From NCBI GenBank assembly GCA_030550225.1, contig JAUQPV010000085.1, forward strand, positions 1 through 9,017: DNA of 9,017 bases, read 5' to 3'. The notes beneath the pieces are model-generated. The model was not told the DNA's origin, searched no databases, and worked only from the letters and a program-made list of their open reading frames with translations. Origin of the DNA: Acidobacteriota bacterium (GTDB lineage Bacteria > Acidobacteriota > HRBIN11). Made by a program: the position numbers and the translations under genes. Shown here piece after piece: positions 1 to 6,388 of the stretch; position 1 is the stretch's first letter; every line of letters starts with the position of its first letter.

Positions 1-24
1 GACCCTGAACCGTTTCCCTCGCAT
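1..24 (-). CDS. Start of an unidentified leftward gene (partial)
   Basis: On the minus strand an ATG at 24-22 opens a frame reading MRGKRFRV and leaving the window at position 1. A strong Shine-Dalgarno sequence, GGAGG (complement of 33-37), lies 8 bases upstream, which is the reason for calling it. The eight visible residues are basic and identify no family. The gene would run in the same direction as the outer-membrane gene at 218-772, about 190 bases downstream of it. It could be a chance ATG; only sequence to the left can confirm it. Confidence 0.45.
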
Positions 25-63
25 GGCCGTATCCTCCTCGTCCGTGGGGATGTTCTGTATCTC

Positions 64-166
64 TCGGAACACCGCCGGTCATGGCCATGTTCCCCCGGCC
101 CGGTACCGACTGTAGGGGTGCCGGGCCACCCCTCCATCAAGACGCCAGCCGTCATGCGGGCGTTCG
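64..166. repeat. REP-like palindrome module, left copy
   Basis: This non-coding stretch holds three pieces. Positions 64-85 match 1096-1117 in direct orientation at 21 of 22 bases. Positions 114-133 form a perfect hairpin, AGGGGTG-CCGGGC-CACCCCT. Positions 141-166 match 1134-1159 in inverted orientation at 23 of 26 bases. Both matched pieces carry GTCATG in the loop of a GC-rich dyad. The arrangement resembles REP/BIME-type dispersed palindromes lying outside genes. The hairpin at 114-133 lies about 85 bases past the omp stop and could also end its transcript, but no T-run follows. I see no gene in 25-217. Confidence 0.6.
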
Positions 167-217
167 TCCCACGTTGAGCCCGACCCATCCCGAAAGCACC
201 ACGAATGGCGCGACGGC

Positions 218-772
218 TTAGAACCAGAAGGTCAGGCCTGCCCGTAGGTTCGACCCGCTGGCGTCCAAGGACAGGCGGGAGGCATTCGGCCCTACGTCTG
301 CCTGAATCTTCACACCCGTATAGCGGTATTCCCCAAAGAAGGCCACGCCGCCGAGGACCACCTGAAGGCCAGCACCCACGTGGTAGCCCATGAAGGTGTC
401 CGACGTAGAAACGGCCCCAGCCTCCGTACGGGTGAAATGGACGCCGGTCCCGCCGATCAGGTAGGGATTGAACGGTCCTCGAGGAATGACGAAGACCAGG
501 ACCGACGCCGTCACCGGCACGTCCCGCACGGTGACGGACTCGCCGGCGTAAGACTCCTTCCGATAGTCCAGCGCCCCTTCCAGGCCCAGCCACGCCAGCG
601 GCCGGAGCCGGAGATGGGCGCCCACGTACCCCAACGCATGGTCCGCATCCTTCGGTCGGGCCCAGGCGCCTTGGGCCCCGACCCCGACCGTCGGCGTCTC
701 CGCCGCCCGGAGGACCCCGGTCCCCAGGGCCAGCAGGCCCAAACTCACACCCGTCCAGAAGGTCCACCGCAT
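218..772 (-). CDS. Small outer-membrane beta-barrel protein
   Basis: A 184-residue protein predicted to be exported and inserted into the outer membrane. Residues 1-24 look like a signal peptide: short MRWTFWT start, hydrophobic GVSLGLLALGTGVL, cleavage near LRAA|ETP. The rest alternates hydrophobic and polar residues in strand-like runs rich in Gly, Tyr and Phe (for example VGAHLRLRPLAWLGLEGALDY, FFGEYRYTGVKI). It ends in GLTFWF, with the C-terminal phenylalanine typical of proteins assembled by the BAM machinery. Length and pattern fit the small OmpA/OmpW-like barrel superfamily of about eight strands. The start is supported by GGAGG six bases upstream. It stands alone, flanked on both sides by REP-like repeats. 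Function beyond membrane barrel is unknown; the barrel class is inferred from pattern only. Confidence 0.8.
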   Translation of the reverse strand: MRWTFWTGVSLGLLALGTGVLRAAETPTVGVGAQGAWARPKDADHALGYVGAHLRLRPLAWLGLEGALDYRKESYAGESVTVRDVPVTASVLVFVIPRGPFNPYLIGGTGVHFTRTEAGAVSTSDTFMGYHVGAGLQVVLGGVAFFGEYRYTGVKIQADVGPNASRLSLDASGSNLRAGLTFWF

Positions 773-1210
773 CGATAACCTCCAGCGATGATGAAGTCGT
801 CAGGGGCCTGAGGCGTCAGGTTACTGCTCTTTCAGGGAGACTCCGCGAGGTGCAAATACGACTTGCGAGAAGACTGACGGATCGGAAGTAAGGTACAATT
901 GCCGTGCCACTTGGGACTCGGATCCCGTCTGACCCCGTAAACCCTATGATCTCTGGGGTTCCCGCCTGGAAGCTCACCGCTGAAAAGACGCCTACCGTGT
1001 ACAGAATGTAGCCACAAATCATGGGGAGCGTGGAATCCATACAGACGGGATAAGCCCGCCCACGCTTACGGCTTAAAAGGCAGTACCCAAGCCCGTCGGA
1101 ACACCGCCCGTCATGGCGGTAGGAGCGACCGGCCGAGCGCCCGCATGACTGCGGGCGTCGAATGGAACTACAGGTATCGCCCTGGGAGCGCTCCGGGGGA
1201 TGACCCTGGG
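773..1210. other. Non-coding region between omp and pyk
   Basis: This 440-base stretch holds no convincing gene. A minus-strand frame across it has no family resemblance and runs antisense into pyruvate kinase. Base composition over about 841-1080 is near 56% G+C by hand count, lower than the neighbouring genes. It includes a perfect 10-base inverted repeat (ATCCCGTCTG at 922-931, CAGACGGGAT at 1042-1051). A nested dyad follows: GCGTGG at 1028-1033 with CCACGC at 1059-1064, enclosing CGGG-ATAAG-CCCG. The REP-like copy at 1096-1159 and a perfect palindrome, GGAGCGCTCC, at 1185-1194 lie nearer pyk. No clear promoter for the leftward omp gene was found. Confidence 0.5.
1096..1159. repeat. REP-like palindrome module, right copy
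   Basis: Positions 1096-1117 repeat 64-85 with one mismatch, and contain the hairpin ACCGCC-CGTCAT-GGCGGT. Positions 1134-1159 repeat 141-166 in inverted orientation with three mismatches. Within them CGCCCGCA-TGAC-TGCGGGCG (1139-1158) is a perfect 8-bp stem with a 4-base loop. Between the two, GTAGGAGCGACCGG resembles the GTAGGGGTGCCGGG between the left copies. The two modules therefore appear to be diverged versions of one composite element, on either side of omp. Confidence 0.6.
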
Positions 1211-1250
1211 TTAGGCGATCGCATGACGTCGGCCTATAATCCCTCAAGGG
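1211..1250 (+). promoter_or_regulatory. Promoter of pyruvate kinase gene
   Basis: A perfect sigma-70-type -10 box, TATAAT, lies at 1235-1240. Only a poor -35 match (TTAGGC at 1211-1216, spacing 18) precedes it, so an activator or an upstream element may be needed. Transcription would start near 1247, inside the interrupted palindrome CCCTCAAGGG (1241-1250), leaving a leader of only about 30 bases. GAGGT at 1266-1270, five bases before the ATG, is the ribosome binding site. The -10 box is seen directly; promoter activity is inferred. Confidence 0.65.
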
Positions 1251-1275
1251 ACACGTGACTCCAACGAGGTAAGGA

Positions 1276-2718
1276 ATGGCGTACCGTTTTGCCTCCATCG
1301 AGGCCGTCTCGACCCGCATGACCCAGATCGTCGTGACGGCCGGACCGGCCTGCACGGGCCGATGGGACGAGATCTTGGCCGAGGGCGTTCGGGTCGTGCG
1401 CATCAACGCGGCCCACGGGACGCCCGACACGCATGCCGGCGTCATTCGCACGGTTCGTGAGGCCGCCCGACGCCTGGGCGTGCCGGTCGCGGTCCTGCTG
1501 GACCTGGCAGGCCCCAAGATCCGGGTCGGCCCCTTGGAGGAGGAGCCCCTTCATCTGCAAAGCGGGGCAGAAGTCGTCCTCGTACCGGGTTCGACCTGCC
1601 ATCCTGGAGAAGTCCCCGTCCTATATGACGCTCTCCCGGTCGAGGTCCGAGTCGGCCATCGTATCCTGATGGCCGATGGGATGATCACGACGGTCGTCGA
1701 AGCCGTCCGGGGCCGCCACGTCATCACCCGGGTGATTCACGGTGGGTTCCTCTTCAGCCGCAAGGGCGTCAACCTACCGGACGTCCCGACGGGCCTGCCG
1801 GCGCTGACGGACAAAGACCGAGCGGACCTGGCCTGGGGCGTCGAGGCCGGCGTCGACCTGGTATCTCTTTCGTTTGTCCGGGAGGCGGAGGACCTCCAAG
1901 CCGTTCGTCATCTTCTGCATTCGCTCGGTGCCGACCTCCCGGTCATCGCCAAGTTAGAAAAGCCTCAGGCGCTTCAAAACCTGGAGTCCATCCTGGCCGA
2001 AGCGGACGCCATCATGGTCGCCCGCGGGGACCTGGGTGTCGAACTCCCCTTGGAGGAGATCGGGATTCATCAAAAGGAGATCATCCGTCAGGCCCGTCGT
2101 CGGGCCGTACCCGTCATCACGGCGACCCAGGTCCTCACGTCGATGATCGAACAACCGGCCCCCACGCGAGCCGAGGTGACCGACATCACGAACGCCATCC
2201 TGGACGGGACGGATGCCATCATGCTGTCGGACGAGACGGCCCGGGGGAAATATCCCGTCGAGGCCGTGCGGACGCTCCGACGGGTCATCGAGCGGGCCGA
2301 GGCCTATGAGCGGACTGTGCGGCCCCTGGCCCCCTATCGGCGGGACGACGTCCTCCCGTCCCACCAGCACGCCGTATGTTACGCCGTGTACGAGCTGGCC
2401 CATCGGTTGGATGTGCAGGCCATCCTCGTCCCGACCTGGTCCGGCTCGACGGTCCGGATCATCGCCAGCTACCGGCCCCGTCAGCCGATCCTGGCCTTCA
2501 CGCCGAACGAACGGACCCGAAGGCTCCTGAGCCTCGTGCGGGGCGTGCGGACGTTCACGATCCATCCTTACGATAACCTCGACGCCCTCGTCGAGGAAAT
2601 GAAGGCCAAGGCCCGGACCGAAGCGGGCTTCCCGGCGGGGACGCCCGTCGTCATCACAGGCGGTGTCCCCCTGACCGTGCCGGGCCAGACGAACTGGTTC
2701 CAGTATATGACCCTGTGA
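1276..2718 (+). CDS. pyk: Pyruvate kinase
   Basis: Converts phosphoenolpyruvate plus ADP to pyruvate plus ATP in the cytoplasm, the last step of glycolysis. At 480 residues it has normal bacterial length. The first barrel segment has IVVTAGPAC (18-26) and RINAAHG (42-48). The DLAGPKIRVG motif is at 76-85, and a B domain spans roughly 86-170. Catalytic Lys is K226 in VIAKLEKP, with metal ligands E228 and D252 (ARGDLG). ITATQVLTSM (281-290), PTRAE and DGTDAIMLSDETA follow, and the C-terminal domain ends PGQTNWFQYMTL. Compared with the usual enzyme, SHG is AHG, DTKGPE is DLAGPK, ATQML is ATQVL and SGETA is SDETA. The first two changes hit the potassium site. The start at 1276 has an SD; the later ATG at 1318, nearer the family's usual N-terminus, has none. 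It converges with lysK. Confidence 0.95.
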   Translation: MAYRFASIEAVSTRMTQIVVTAGPACTGRWDEILAEGVRVVRINAAHGTPDTHAGVIRTVREAARRLGVPVAVLLDLAGPKIRVGPLEEEPLHLQSGAEVVLVPGSTCHPGEVPVLYDALPVEVRVGHRILMADGMITTVVEAVRGRHVITRVIHGGFLFSRKGVNLPDVPTGLPALTDKDRADLAWGVEAGVDLVSLSFVREAEDLQAVRHLLHSLGADLPVIAKLEKPQALQNLESILAEADAIMVARGDLGVELPLEEIGIHQKEIIRQARRRAVPVITATQVLTSMIEQPAPTRAEVTDITNAILDGTDAIMLSDETARGKYPVEAVRTLRRVIERAEAYERTVRPLAPYRRDDVLPSHQHAVCYAVYELAHRLDVQAILVPTWSGSTVRIIASYRPRQPILAFTPNERTRRLLSLVRGVRTFTIHPYDNLDALVEEMKAKARTEAGFPAGTPVVITGGVPLTVPGQTNWFQYMTL

Positions 2719-2801
2719 AGCCAGGGCTGAGCACGGGCGCTCTTTCTCATGGATGCATGGTATGGACCACCGGACGGCTCACGACGGCATCGAAGCCTTC
2801 G

Positions 2802-2866
2802 CGCCACCGCCGACGGGGAGCATTCGGTGGCGGACGCCAGCCGCCTCATGAGAGGTTCGACGGCTG
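2802..2866. terminator. Hairpins in the convergent pyk-lysK spacer
   Basis: The 213-base gap 2719-2931 has no gene. CGCCACCG (2802-2809) and CGGTGGCG (2825-2832) make a perfect 8-bp stem with a 15-base loop. Directly after it, CAGCCG (2838-2843) pairs with CGGCTG (2861-2866) and encloses CCTC-ATGA-GAGG (2844-2855). Lying between two converging genes, these could stop transcription from either side. There is no T-run on either strand, so this is not a classic intrinsic terminator and the role is inferred from position. Confidence 0.4.
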
Positions 2867-2908
2867 AGAAGGATATGTCTTCCTGCGAGAGGGTATGTCG
2901 AAAGACGC

Positions 2909-2922
2909 AGGGGAACTCCCCT
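2909..2922 (-). terminator. Possible terminator after lysK
   Basis: AGGGG-AACT-CCCCT forms a 5-bp stem with a 4-base loop, nine bases past the lysK stop. On the minus strand it is followed by GCGTCTTTCG, a weak T-rich stretch and not a real U-run. It could end the lysine operon transcript; the evidence is position and a short stem only. Confidence 0.3.
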
Positions 2923-2931
2923 CTGAGTGCC

Positions 2932-3999
2932 CTATGGTCTTACTCCATGGCCGATCTCCTGGAGGACCTCCCCCAAGACACGGAGGCTCCGCCAGAACTC
3001 CTCGATGACGATGTGCTCCTCCGGCGTGTGGTCGAAAGCGGCGTCGCCGGGACCATAGGCGAGGGCCGGACACTGCCACGCCGGGGCGACGACGTTCAGG
3101 TCCGACGTCCCGGTCTTTAGTAGATATCGGGGCATTCCACCGGCTCGGCGGATGGCTCGGGCGAAGGCTCGGTGAAGGGGGGTCGTGCGAGACCCGACCC
3201 ACGCCGGGACGGCTCCCCGAACGGTAACACGGCCCTCTCCGACTTGTTCTTGAAGCCACGCCTCGGCCGACGCTGGCGACAGGTCCGGCGGGAGCCGCAG
3301 ATGCACGTCCAGCTCGGCCCACTCCGTAAGGCCGTCCCCGCCGCTTCGGAGACCTGTCAAGGCAGGCAAGAGACGGTCAAAGGCCCGAGGCCGAGCGGTA
3401 TTGAAAGCCTCGGCGCCGGACCGGATACGGACCCAAGCGTCACAGGCTCGCTCGGCCGCCGTCGCCCGCCCATGCGCGCTATGGCCGATGGGACCTTCAA
3501 TACGAATGACCGCTTGGAGGGAACCCTTATAGCCGATCGTGAGACCGTCCCAACCGCTGGGCTCCCCGACGATGCAAAAGTCGGGTCGATACCGCTCCCG
3601 CACGAAGAAAGCCCCTCGGGAAGACGGGGCCTCCTCCTCGACACAGCCGACGACGACCAACCGACAAGGGAGGTCGCCCCGGCGAGCCAAGCGGGCCGCC
3701 GTGACGATGAAGGCCGCCAGGGGACCCTTGGCATCGACGGCCCCCCGTCCGTATAAGCGGTTCCCCTCATACCGGACGGGGATCTCGCCGGGGACCGTAT
3801 CCATGTGGCCCAGCAAGACGACGGTCCTCGGGCCCACCCCGACTTCCCCGACGGCGTTGCCGACTTCGTCGATAAAAGCCCGGAATCCCCAATCGGCCAT
3901 CCGGTGGACGAGGAAGTCGGCCAGTTCGGCTTCCTGCCCCGAGGGACTGGGGATCCGGATCATCGCCTCTAAGAGTTGCAGGGCCTCGGAATCCGTCAT
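2932..3999 (-). CDS. lysK: LysW-lysine/ornithine hydrolase (M20 family)
   Basis: Last enzyme of the carrier pathway: a metal-dependent hydrolase that releases lysine (or ornithine) from the C-terminal glutamate of LysW. Length 355 residues, normal for the family. M20 metallopeptidase motifs are in order: LLGHMDTVPG (H65, D67), YGRGAVDAKGPLAAF (bridging D89), VEEEAPSSRG (catalytic glutamate pair near E121-E122), IVGEPSGWDGLTIGYKG (E146), TGTSDLNVV (297-304) and DHTPEEHI (H324). The lid domain lies around 160-270. It is the final gene, 23 bases after lysJ. The only SD-like sequence, CGGAG, ends two bases before the ATG, unusually close, so translation may depend on ribosomes arriving from lysJ. 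Related DapE/ArgE hydrolases share the fold, but the operon makes LysK the clear choice. Confidence 0.93.
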   Translation of the reverse strand: MTDSEALQLLEAMIRIPSPSGQEAELADFLVHRMADWGFRAFIDEVGNAVGEVGVGPRTVVLLGHMDTVPGEIPVRYEGNRLYGRGAVDAKGPLAAFIVTAARLARRGDLPCRLVVVGCVEEEAPSSRGAFFVRERYRPDFCIVGEPSGWDGLTIGYKGSLQAVIRIEGPIGHSAHGRATAAERACDAWVRIRSGAEAFNTARPRAFDRLLPALTGLRSGGDGLTEWAELDVHLRLPPDLSPASAEAWLQEQVGEGRVTVRGAVPAWVGSRTTPLHRAFARAIRRAGGMPRYLLKTGTSDLNVVAPAWQCPALAYGPGDAAFDHTPEEHIVIEEFWRSLRVLGEVLQEIGHGVRP

Positions 4000-4002
4000 G
4001 GC

Positions 4003-4022
4003 TCCGGAATTCGGGAATCCGG
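4003..4022 (-). repeat. lysJ-lysK spacer repeat
   Basis: Almost the whole 23-base gap is made of repeat words that begin directly after the lysJ stop. On the minus strand it reads CCGGATTC, CCGAATTC, CGGAG. The 15 bases CCGGATTCCCGAATT (complement of 4008-4022) also occur exactly in the lysY-lysZ spacer (6172-6186). The stretch is an imperfect palindrome with CCGGA/TCCGG ends. It leaves no room for an ordinary leader and supplies the only SD-like sequence of lysK. Confidence 0.6.
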
Positions 4023-5207
4023 TTATGTCAGGACTTCGTCCAGTGCGGCGACGACCCGATCGAGCTGGTCGTAGCCGATGACCAACGGCGGTAAGAATCG
4101 CAGGACCGTAGGTCCGGCGTTGATCGCCAGGACGCCCCGTTCCTGCAAGGCCTGGAGGAAGGGTGCTACCTTGACCCGGAGCTCGACTCCGACCATCAGG
4201 CCGAGACCCCGGACTTCGCGAACCAACCGTTTGCGCTTCTGCAGGTCTCGAAGCCGTTCCAATAAATAGGCCCCTTTTTCAGCCGCCTGCTGAGGCAGGT
4301 TCTCCCCTTGAAGGGTCCGGAGTGCGGCCCGAGCCGCCGCACAAGCCAGGGGATTGCCCCCAAAGGTCGAGCCGTGCTGGCCGACGGCCAGGTTCTGGAC
4401 CCGAGGTCCCAGGGCGACGGCACCCATCGGGAACCCCCCGGCGATACCCTTGCCCAGACACACGATGTCCGGCTCCAGGCCGTAATGTTCCAAGGCGAAC
4501 ATGCGGCCCGTCCGGCCGAATCCCGTTTGGACTTCGTCCAGGATGAACAGGGCACCCCGCTCCCGACACAGGGCCTGCGCCGTTTGAAGGTACGTCGGGT
4601 CACCCAGCCGTACGCCGCCCTCGCCTTGGACGACTTCGAGAAGGACGGCCCCCACGTCGTCGGTCAGGGCCCGGTCCAGGGCTACCGGGTCATTGTAGCG
4701 AACGTGGCGGAAGCCCCGGACAAGGGGTTCGAAAGGCTTCCGATAGTGGGGTTCCCAGGTCGCACTCAGGGCCCCCATCGTGCGACCGTGAAAGCCGCCC
4801 CTGGCGGCGACGACGCCCCGACGGCCTGTCACGACGCGGGCGATCTTCAGGGCCGCCTCGACGGCCTCGGCGCCCGAGTTGCAGAAAAAGAAACGGTCTA
4901 TCCCGCCCGGCAGGACGGCCGCCAGTTCTTGCATCAGGGCCGCCCGCTGGTCGTTGGCAAAGATACCCGTGCAGTTCATGAGGCGGCCCACCTGGTCGCG
5001 AATGGCCGCCACGACGGCCGGATGGCTGTGGCCCAAGATGGCCACGCCGTGGGCCGACGTGCAGTCGATGTAGGCTCGACCTCGGTCGTCCCATACGAGG
5101 GCACCTTCCCCTCGGACCAACGTGATGCCCCGGAGGGCAAAGACCCCGATACCGTGGCGGGTCTCGATGTCGGTCGCTTCTACAGACGTCACACCCGTTT
5201 TCGTCAT
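4023..5207 (-). CDS. lysJ: LysW-aminoadipate/glutamate semialdehyde aminotransferase
   Basis: PLP-dependent class III aminotransferase that converts the carrier-bound semialdehyde to LysW-lysine (or LysW-ornithine), normally with glutamate as amino donor. The 394 residues agree with Thermus LysJ. Visible motifs: YIDCTSAHGVAILGH (46-60), FFFCNSGAEAVEAALKIAR (phosphate-binding SGAEA, 111-115), GGFHGRTMGALS (137-148), LEVVQGEGG, LDEVQTGFGRTG (PLP-binding D224), LGKGIAGGFPMGAV (Schiff-base K253), GSTFGGNPLA and AGPTVLRFLPPLV near the end. The fold is shared with ArgD and ornithine aminotransferases; operon context favours LysJ. The leader has only AAGGGG about six bases before the ATG. It is preceded by the repeat-filled lysZ-lysJ spacer and followed closely by lysK. 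Confidence 0.94.
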   Translation of the reverse strand: MTKTGVTSVEATDIETRHGIGVFALRGITLVRGEGALVWDDRGRAYIDCTSAHGVAILGHSHPAVVAAIRDQVGRLMNCTGIFANDQRAALMQELAAVLPGGIDRFFFCNSGAEAVEAALKIARVVTGRRGVVAARGGFHGRTMGALSATWEPHYRKPFEPLVRGFRHVRYNDPVALDRALTDDVGAVLLEVVQGEGGVRLGDPTYLQTAQALCRERGALFILDEVQTGFGRTGRMFALEHYGLEPDIVCLGKGIAGGFPMGAVALGPRVQNLAVGQHGSTFGGNPLACAAARAALRTLQGENLPQQAAEKGAYLLERLRDLQKRKRLVREVRGLGLMVGVELRVKVAPFLQALQERGVLAINAGPTVLRFLPPLVIGYDQLDRVVAALDEVLT

Positions 5208-5225
5208 GACCGTCCCCTTATGAGA

Positions 5226-5321
5226 GCAGTTAGGCAGTAAGGCAATAAGGCAGTCAGGGATGCGGGCGGTAGAAACTCCGGACTTATCCCCCCTTAGTCC
5301 TACTGCCTTACTCCTTACTCC
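5226..5321 (-). repeat. lysZ-lysJ spacer repeat with inverted arms
   Basis: On the plus strand 5226-5258 is a degenerate 8-base tandem array (GCAGTTAG, GCAGTAAG, GCAATAAG, GCAGTCAG), and 5292-5321 carries the same word inverted (CCTTAG, TCCTACTG, CCTTACT, CCTTACT). TAAGGCAGT (5246-5254) pairs exactly with ACTGCCTTA (5302-5310), and one bulge extends this to 12 bp. The centre, 5259-5291, is unrelated. The right arm overlaps the lysZ stop codon (TAA at 5317-5315), so the repeat runs into the end of the coding sequence. On the mRNA it would fold just after lysZ and end about 18 bases before lysJ. Confidence 0.65.
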
Positions 5322-6118
5322 CCGATGACCGTCCCCTCACCGACCAGGGCGGCCCGCAGGGGTGACGACCGCCGGCCGTCGGCGATGATGACCTGTCCGA
5401 CGCCGGCGTCCAGGGCCGTGGCGGCCGCCAGGAGCTTCTTGCGCATCCCGCCCTGGACGGAGGCCTGAAGAGCGTCCAGCTCGGAACGGGCGACCCGCCC
5501 GATGAGGCTCGTCTCATCAGGATACCGTCGGAGCACGCCAGGCACGTTCGTGAGGATAACGAGCGTCGAGGCCCGGAGGGTCCCGGCCACGACGGCGGCC
5601 AGCCGGTCTCCGTCCACGTTCAGGGCCTCCCCCTTGGGACTGACAGCCACGGGGGCGATCACGGGCAGATAACCCGATTCTATCAGAAACCGTAGGAGGC
5701 GTCCGTCGACTCGTTCCGGCACGCCGGTCCAATCGCCTCGCAGGACCCGGACCCGGCCGGCTTCGACGACCCGCAAGACGTCTTTCCGGCGACCCTCGGC
5801 GAGGCGTCCGTCCAGGCCCGAGAGGCCCAGGGCGTTCACGCCTCGACCCTGCAGGGCCTCGACCCACCGTCGGTTGATCAGGGCCGTCGCCATCAGGAAG
5901 ACCTCCAACATGGGCCGGTCCGTGAATCGACTCGTGTAACCCGACTCGGACATCACAAAGCGCGGCGTCTGCCCGAGCCGCTCAGCCAGGCGGTTGGTCT
6001 CGTCGGACCCCCCGTGGACGAGGACCATCCGATGGCCTTCCCGCCAGAGGCCCGCCACGTCGTCGGCGATGGCTTCCAGGTTCAGACCCACCGAACCTCC
6101 GACCTTGACGACGTTCAT
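5315..6118 (-). CDS. lysZ: LysW-aminoadipate/glutamate kinase
   Basis: Amino-acid-kinase-family enzyme that phosphorylates the side-chain carboxylate of LysW-bound aminoadipate or glutamate with ATP. The 267 residues match the family. Motifs: VVKVGGSVG (3-11, catalytic K5), LVHGGSDETN (33-42), FTDRPMLEVF, NALGLSGLDGRL (95-106), LNVDGDRLAA (166-175), VQGGMRKKLLAA (221-233, phosphate-binding lysine) and a closing GEGTVI. HGGS, in place of the HGGG of N-acetylglutamate kinases, is a feature shared with Thermus LysZ. The open frame continues upstream to 6301, but those codons are repeat DNA. The ATG at 6118 has AGGAG eight bases before it and begins exactly where the kinase fold begins. The stop lies inside a repeat arm. 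Confidence 0.93.
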   Translation of the reverse strand: MNVVKVGGSVGLNLEAIADDVAGLWREGHRMVLVHGGSDETNRLAERLGQTPRFVMSESGYTSRFTDRPMLEVFLMATALINRRWVEALQGRGVNALGLSGLDGRLAEGRRKDVLRVVEAGRVRVLRGDWTGVPERVDGRLLRFLIESGYLPVIAPVAVSPKGEALNVDGDRLAAVVAGTLRASTLVILTNVPGVLRRYPDETSLIGRVARSELDALQASVQGGMRKKLLAAATALDAGVGQVIIADGRRSSPLRAALVGEGTVIGE

Positions 6119-6127
6119 GGGCGAAGC

Positions 6128-6387
6128 TCCTGAAGCGGGAGTTCGAGAATTCGGCAGTTCAGGAGTTCGGCAATTCGGGAATCCGGGAGCTCGGCAGATT
6201 AGGGAAGGAGAGGGTCGGTCCAAACGTCCGGCGTCACGCCGGCGCCCCCCGGATGAGCCAGCCGGCCGGCGGGCGTCCCCGTCGGCATCCTGTCCTGGCA
6301 TCGCCAGTAACGGCGGCCGCGGGGACGACCCCGGCGCCGTTCCTTAATTTCTACCTACCTGCCGGACTGCCGAATTGCCGAATCCCG
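6128..6387 (-). repeat. lysY-lysZ spacer: composite inverted-repeat element
   Basis: This 270-base gap is the largest inside the operon and holds no gene. Near lysZ the plus strand has a degenerate 8-base array with the word TTCGGCAA/TTCGGGAA (about 6141-6195). Just after the lysY stop the same word occurs inverted (6358-6387). Arms 6161-6190 and 6358-6387 match in inverted orientation at about 23 of 30 bases, including the exact pair TTCGGCAATTCGG (6166-6178) and CCGAATTGCCGAA (6370-6382). The very GC-rich core carries three dyads: CCGGCG-TCA-CGCCGG (6228-6242), CTGGC-ATC-GCCAG (6295-6307), and AACGGCG/CGCCGTT (6309-6341) enclosing CGGGG-ACGA-CCCCG. It could be a structured mRNA segment or a miniature inverted-repeat element; no transposon ends or target duplication were seen. 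Confidence 0.6.
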
Positions 6388-6388
6388 T

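Noticed and set aside
1215..1222. GCGATCGC, the cyanobacterial HIP1 octamer
   Set aside because: A single occurrence noticed; a short GC-rich palindrome is expected by chance and nothing else points to cyanobacteria.
816..1517. Minus-strand open frame of 233 codons upstream of and into pyk
   Set aside because: It overlaps pyk in antisense, crosses the REP-like repeats and the promoter, and its protein has no recognisable domain.
4308..5240. Long plus-strand open frame (310 codons) opposite lysJ
   Set aside because: It is antisense to a gene with all aminotransferase motifs; long shadow frames are usual at this G+C and it has no recognisable domain or SD.
6119..6301. N-terminal extension of LysZ to an upstream start at 6301
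   Set aside because: The added residues are translated repeat DNA (PELPNSRTPAS-like); the ATG at 6118 has a good SD and begins at the kinase fold.
6128..6387. CRISPR-like array
   Set aside because: Repeat words are only 7-8 bases, degenerate and contiguous without spacers, and no cas genes are present.
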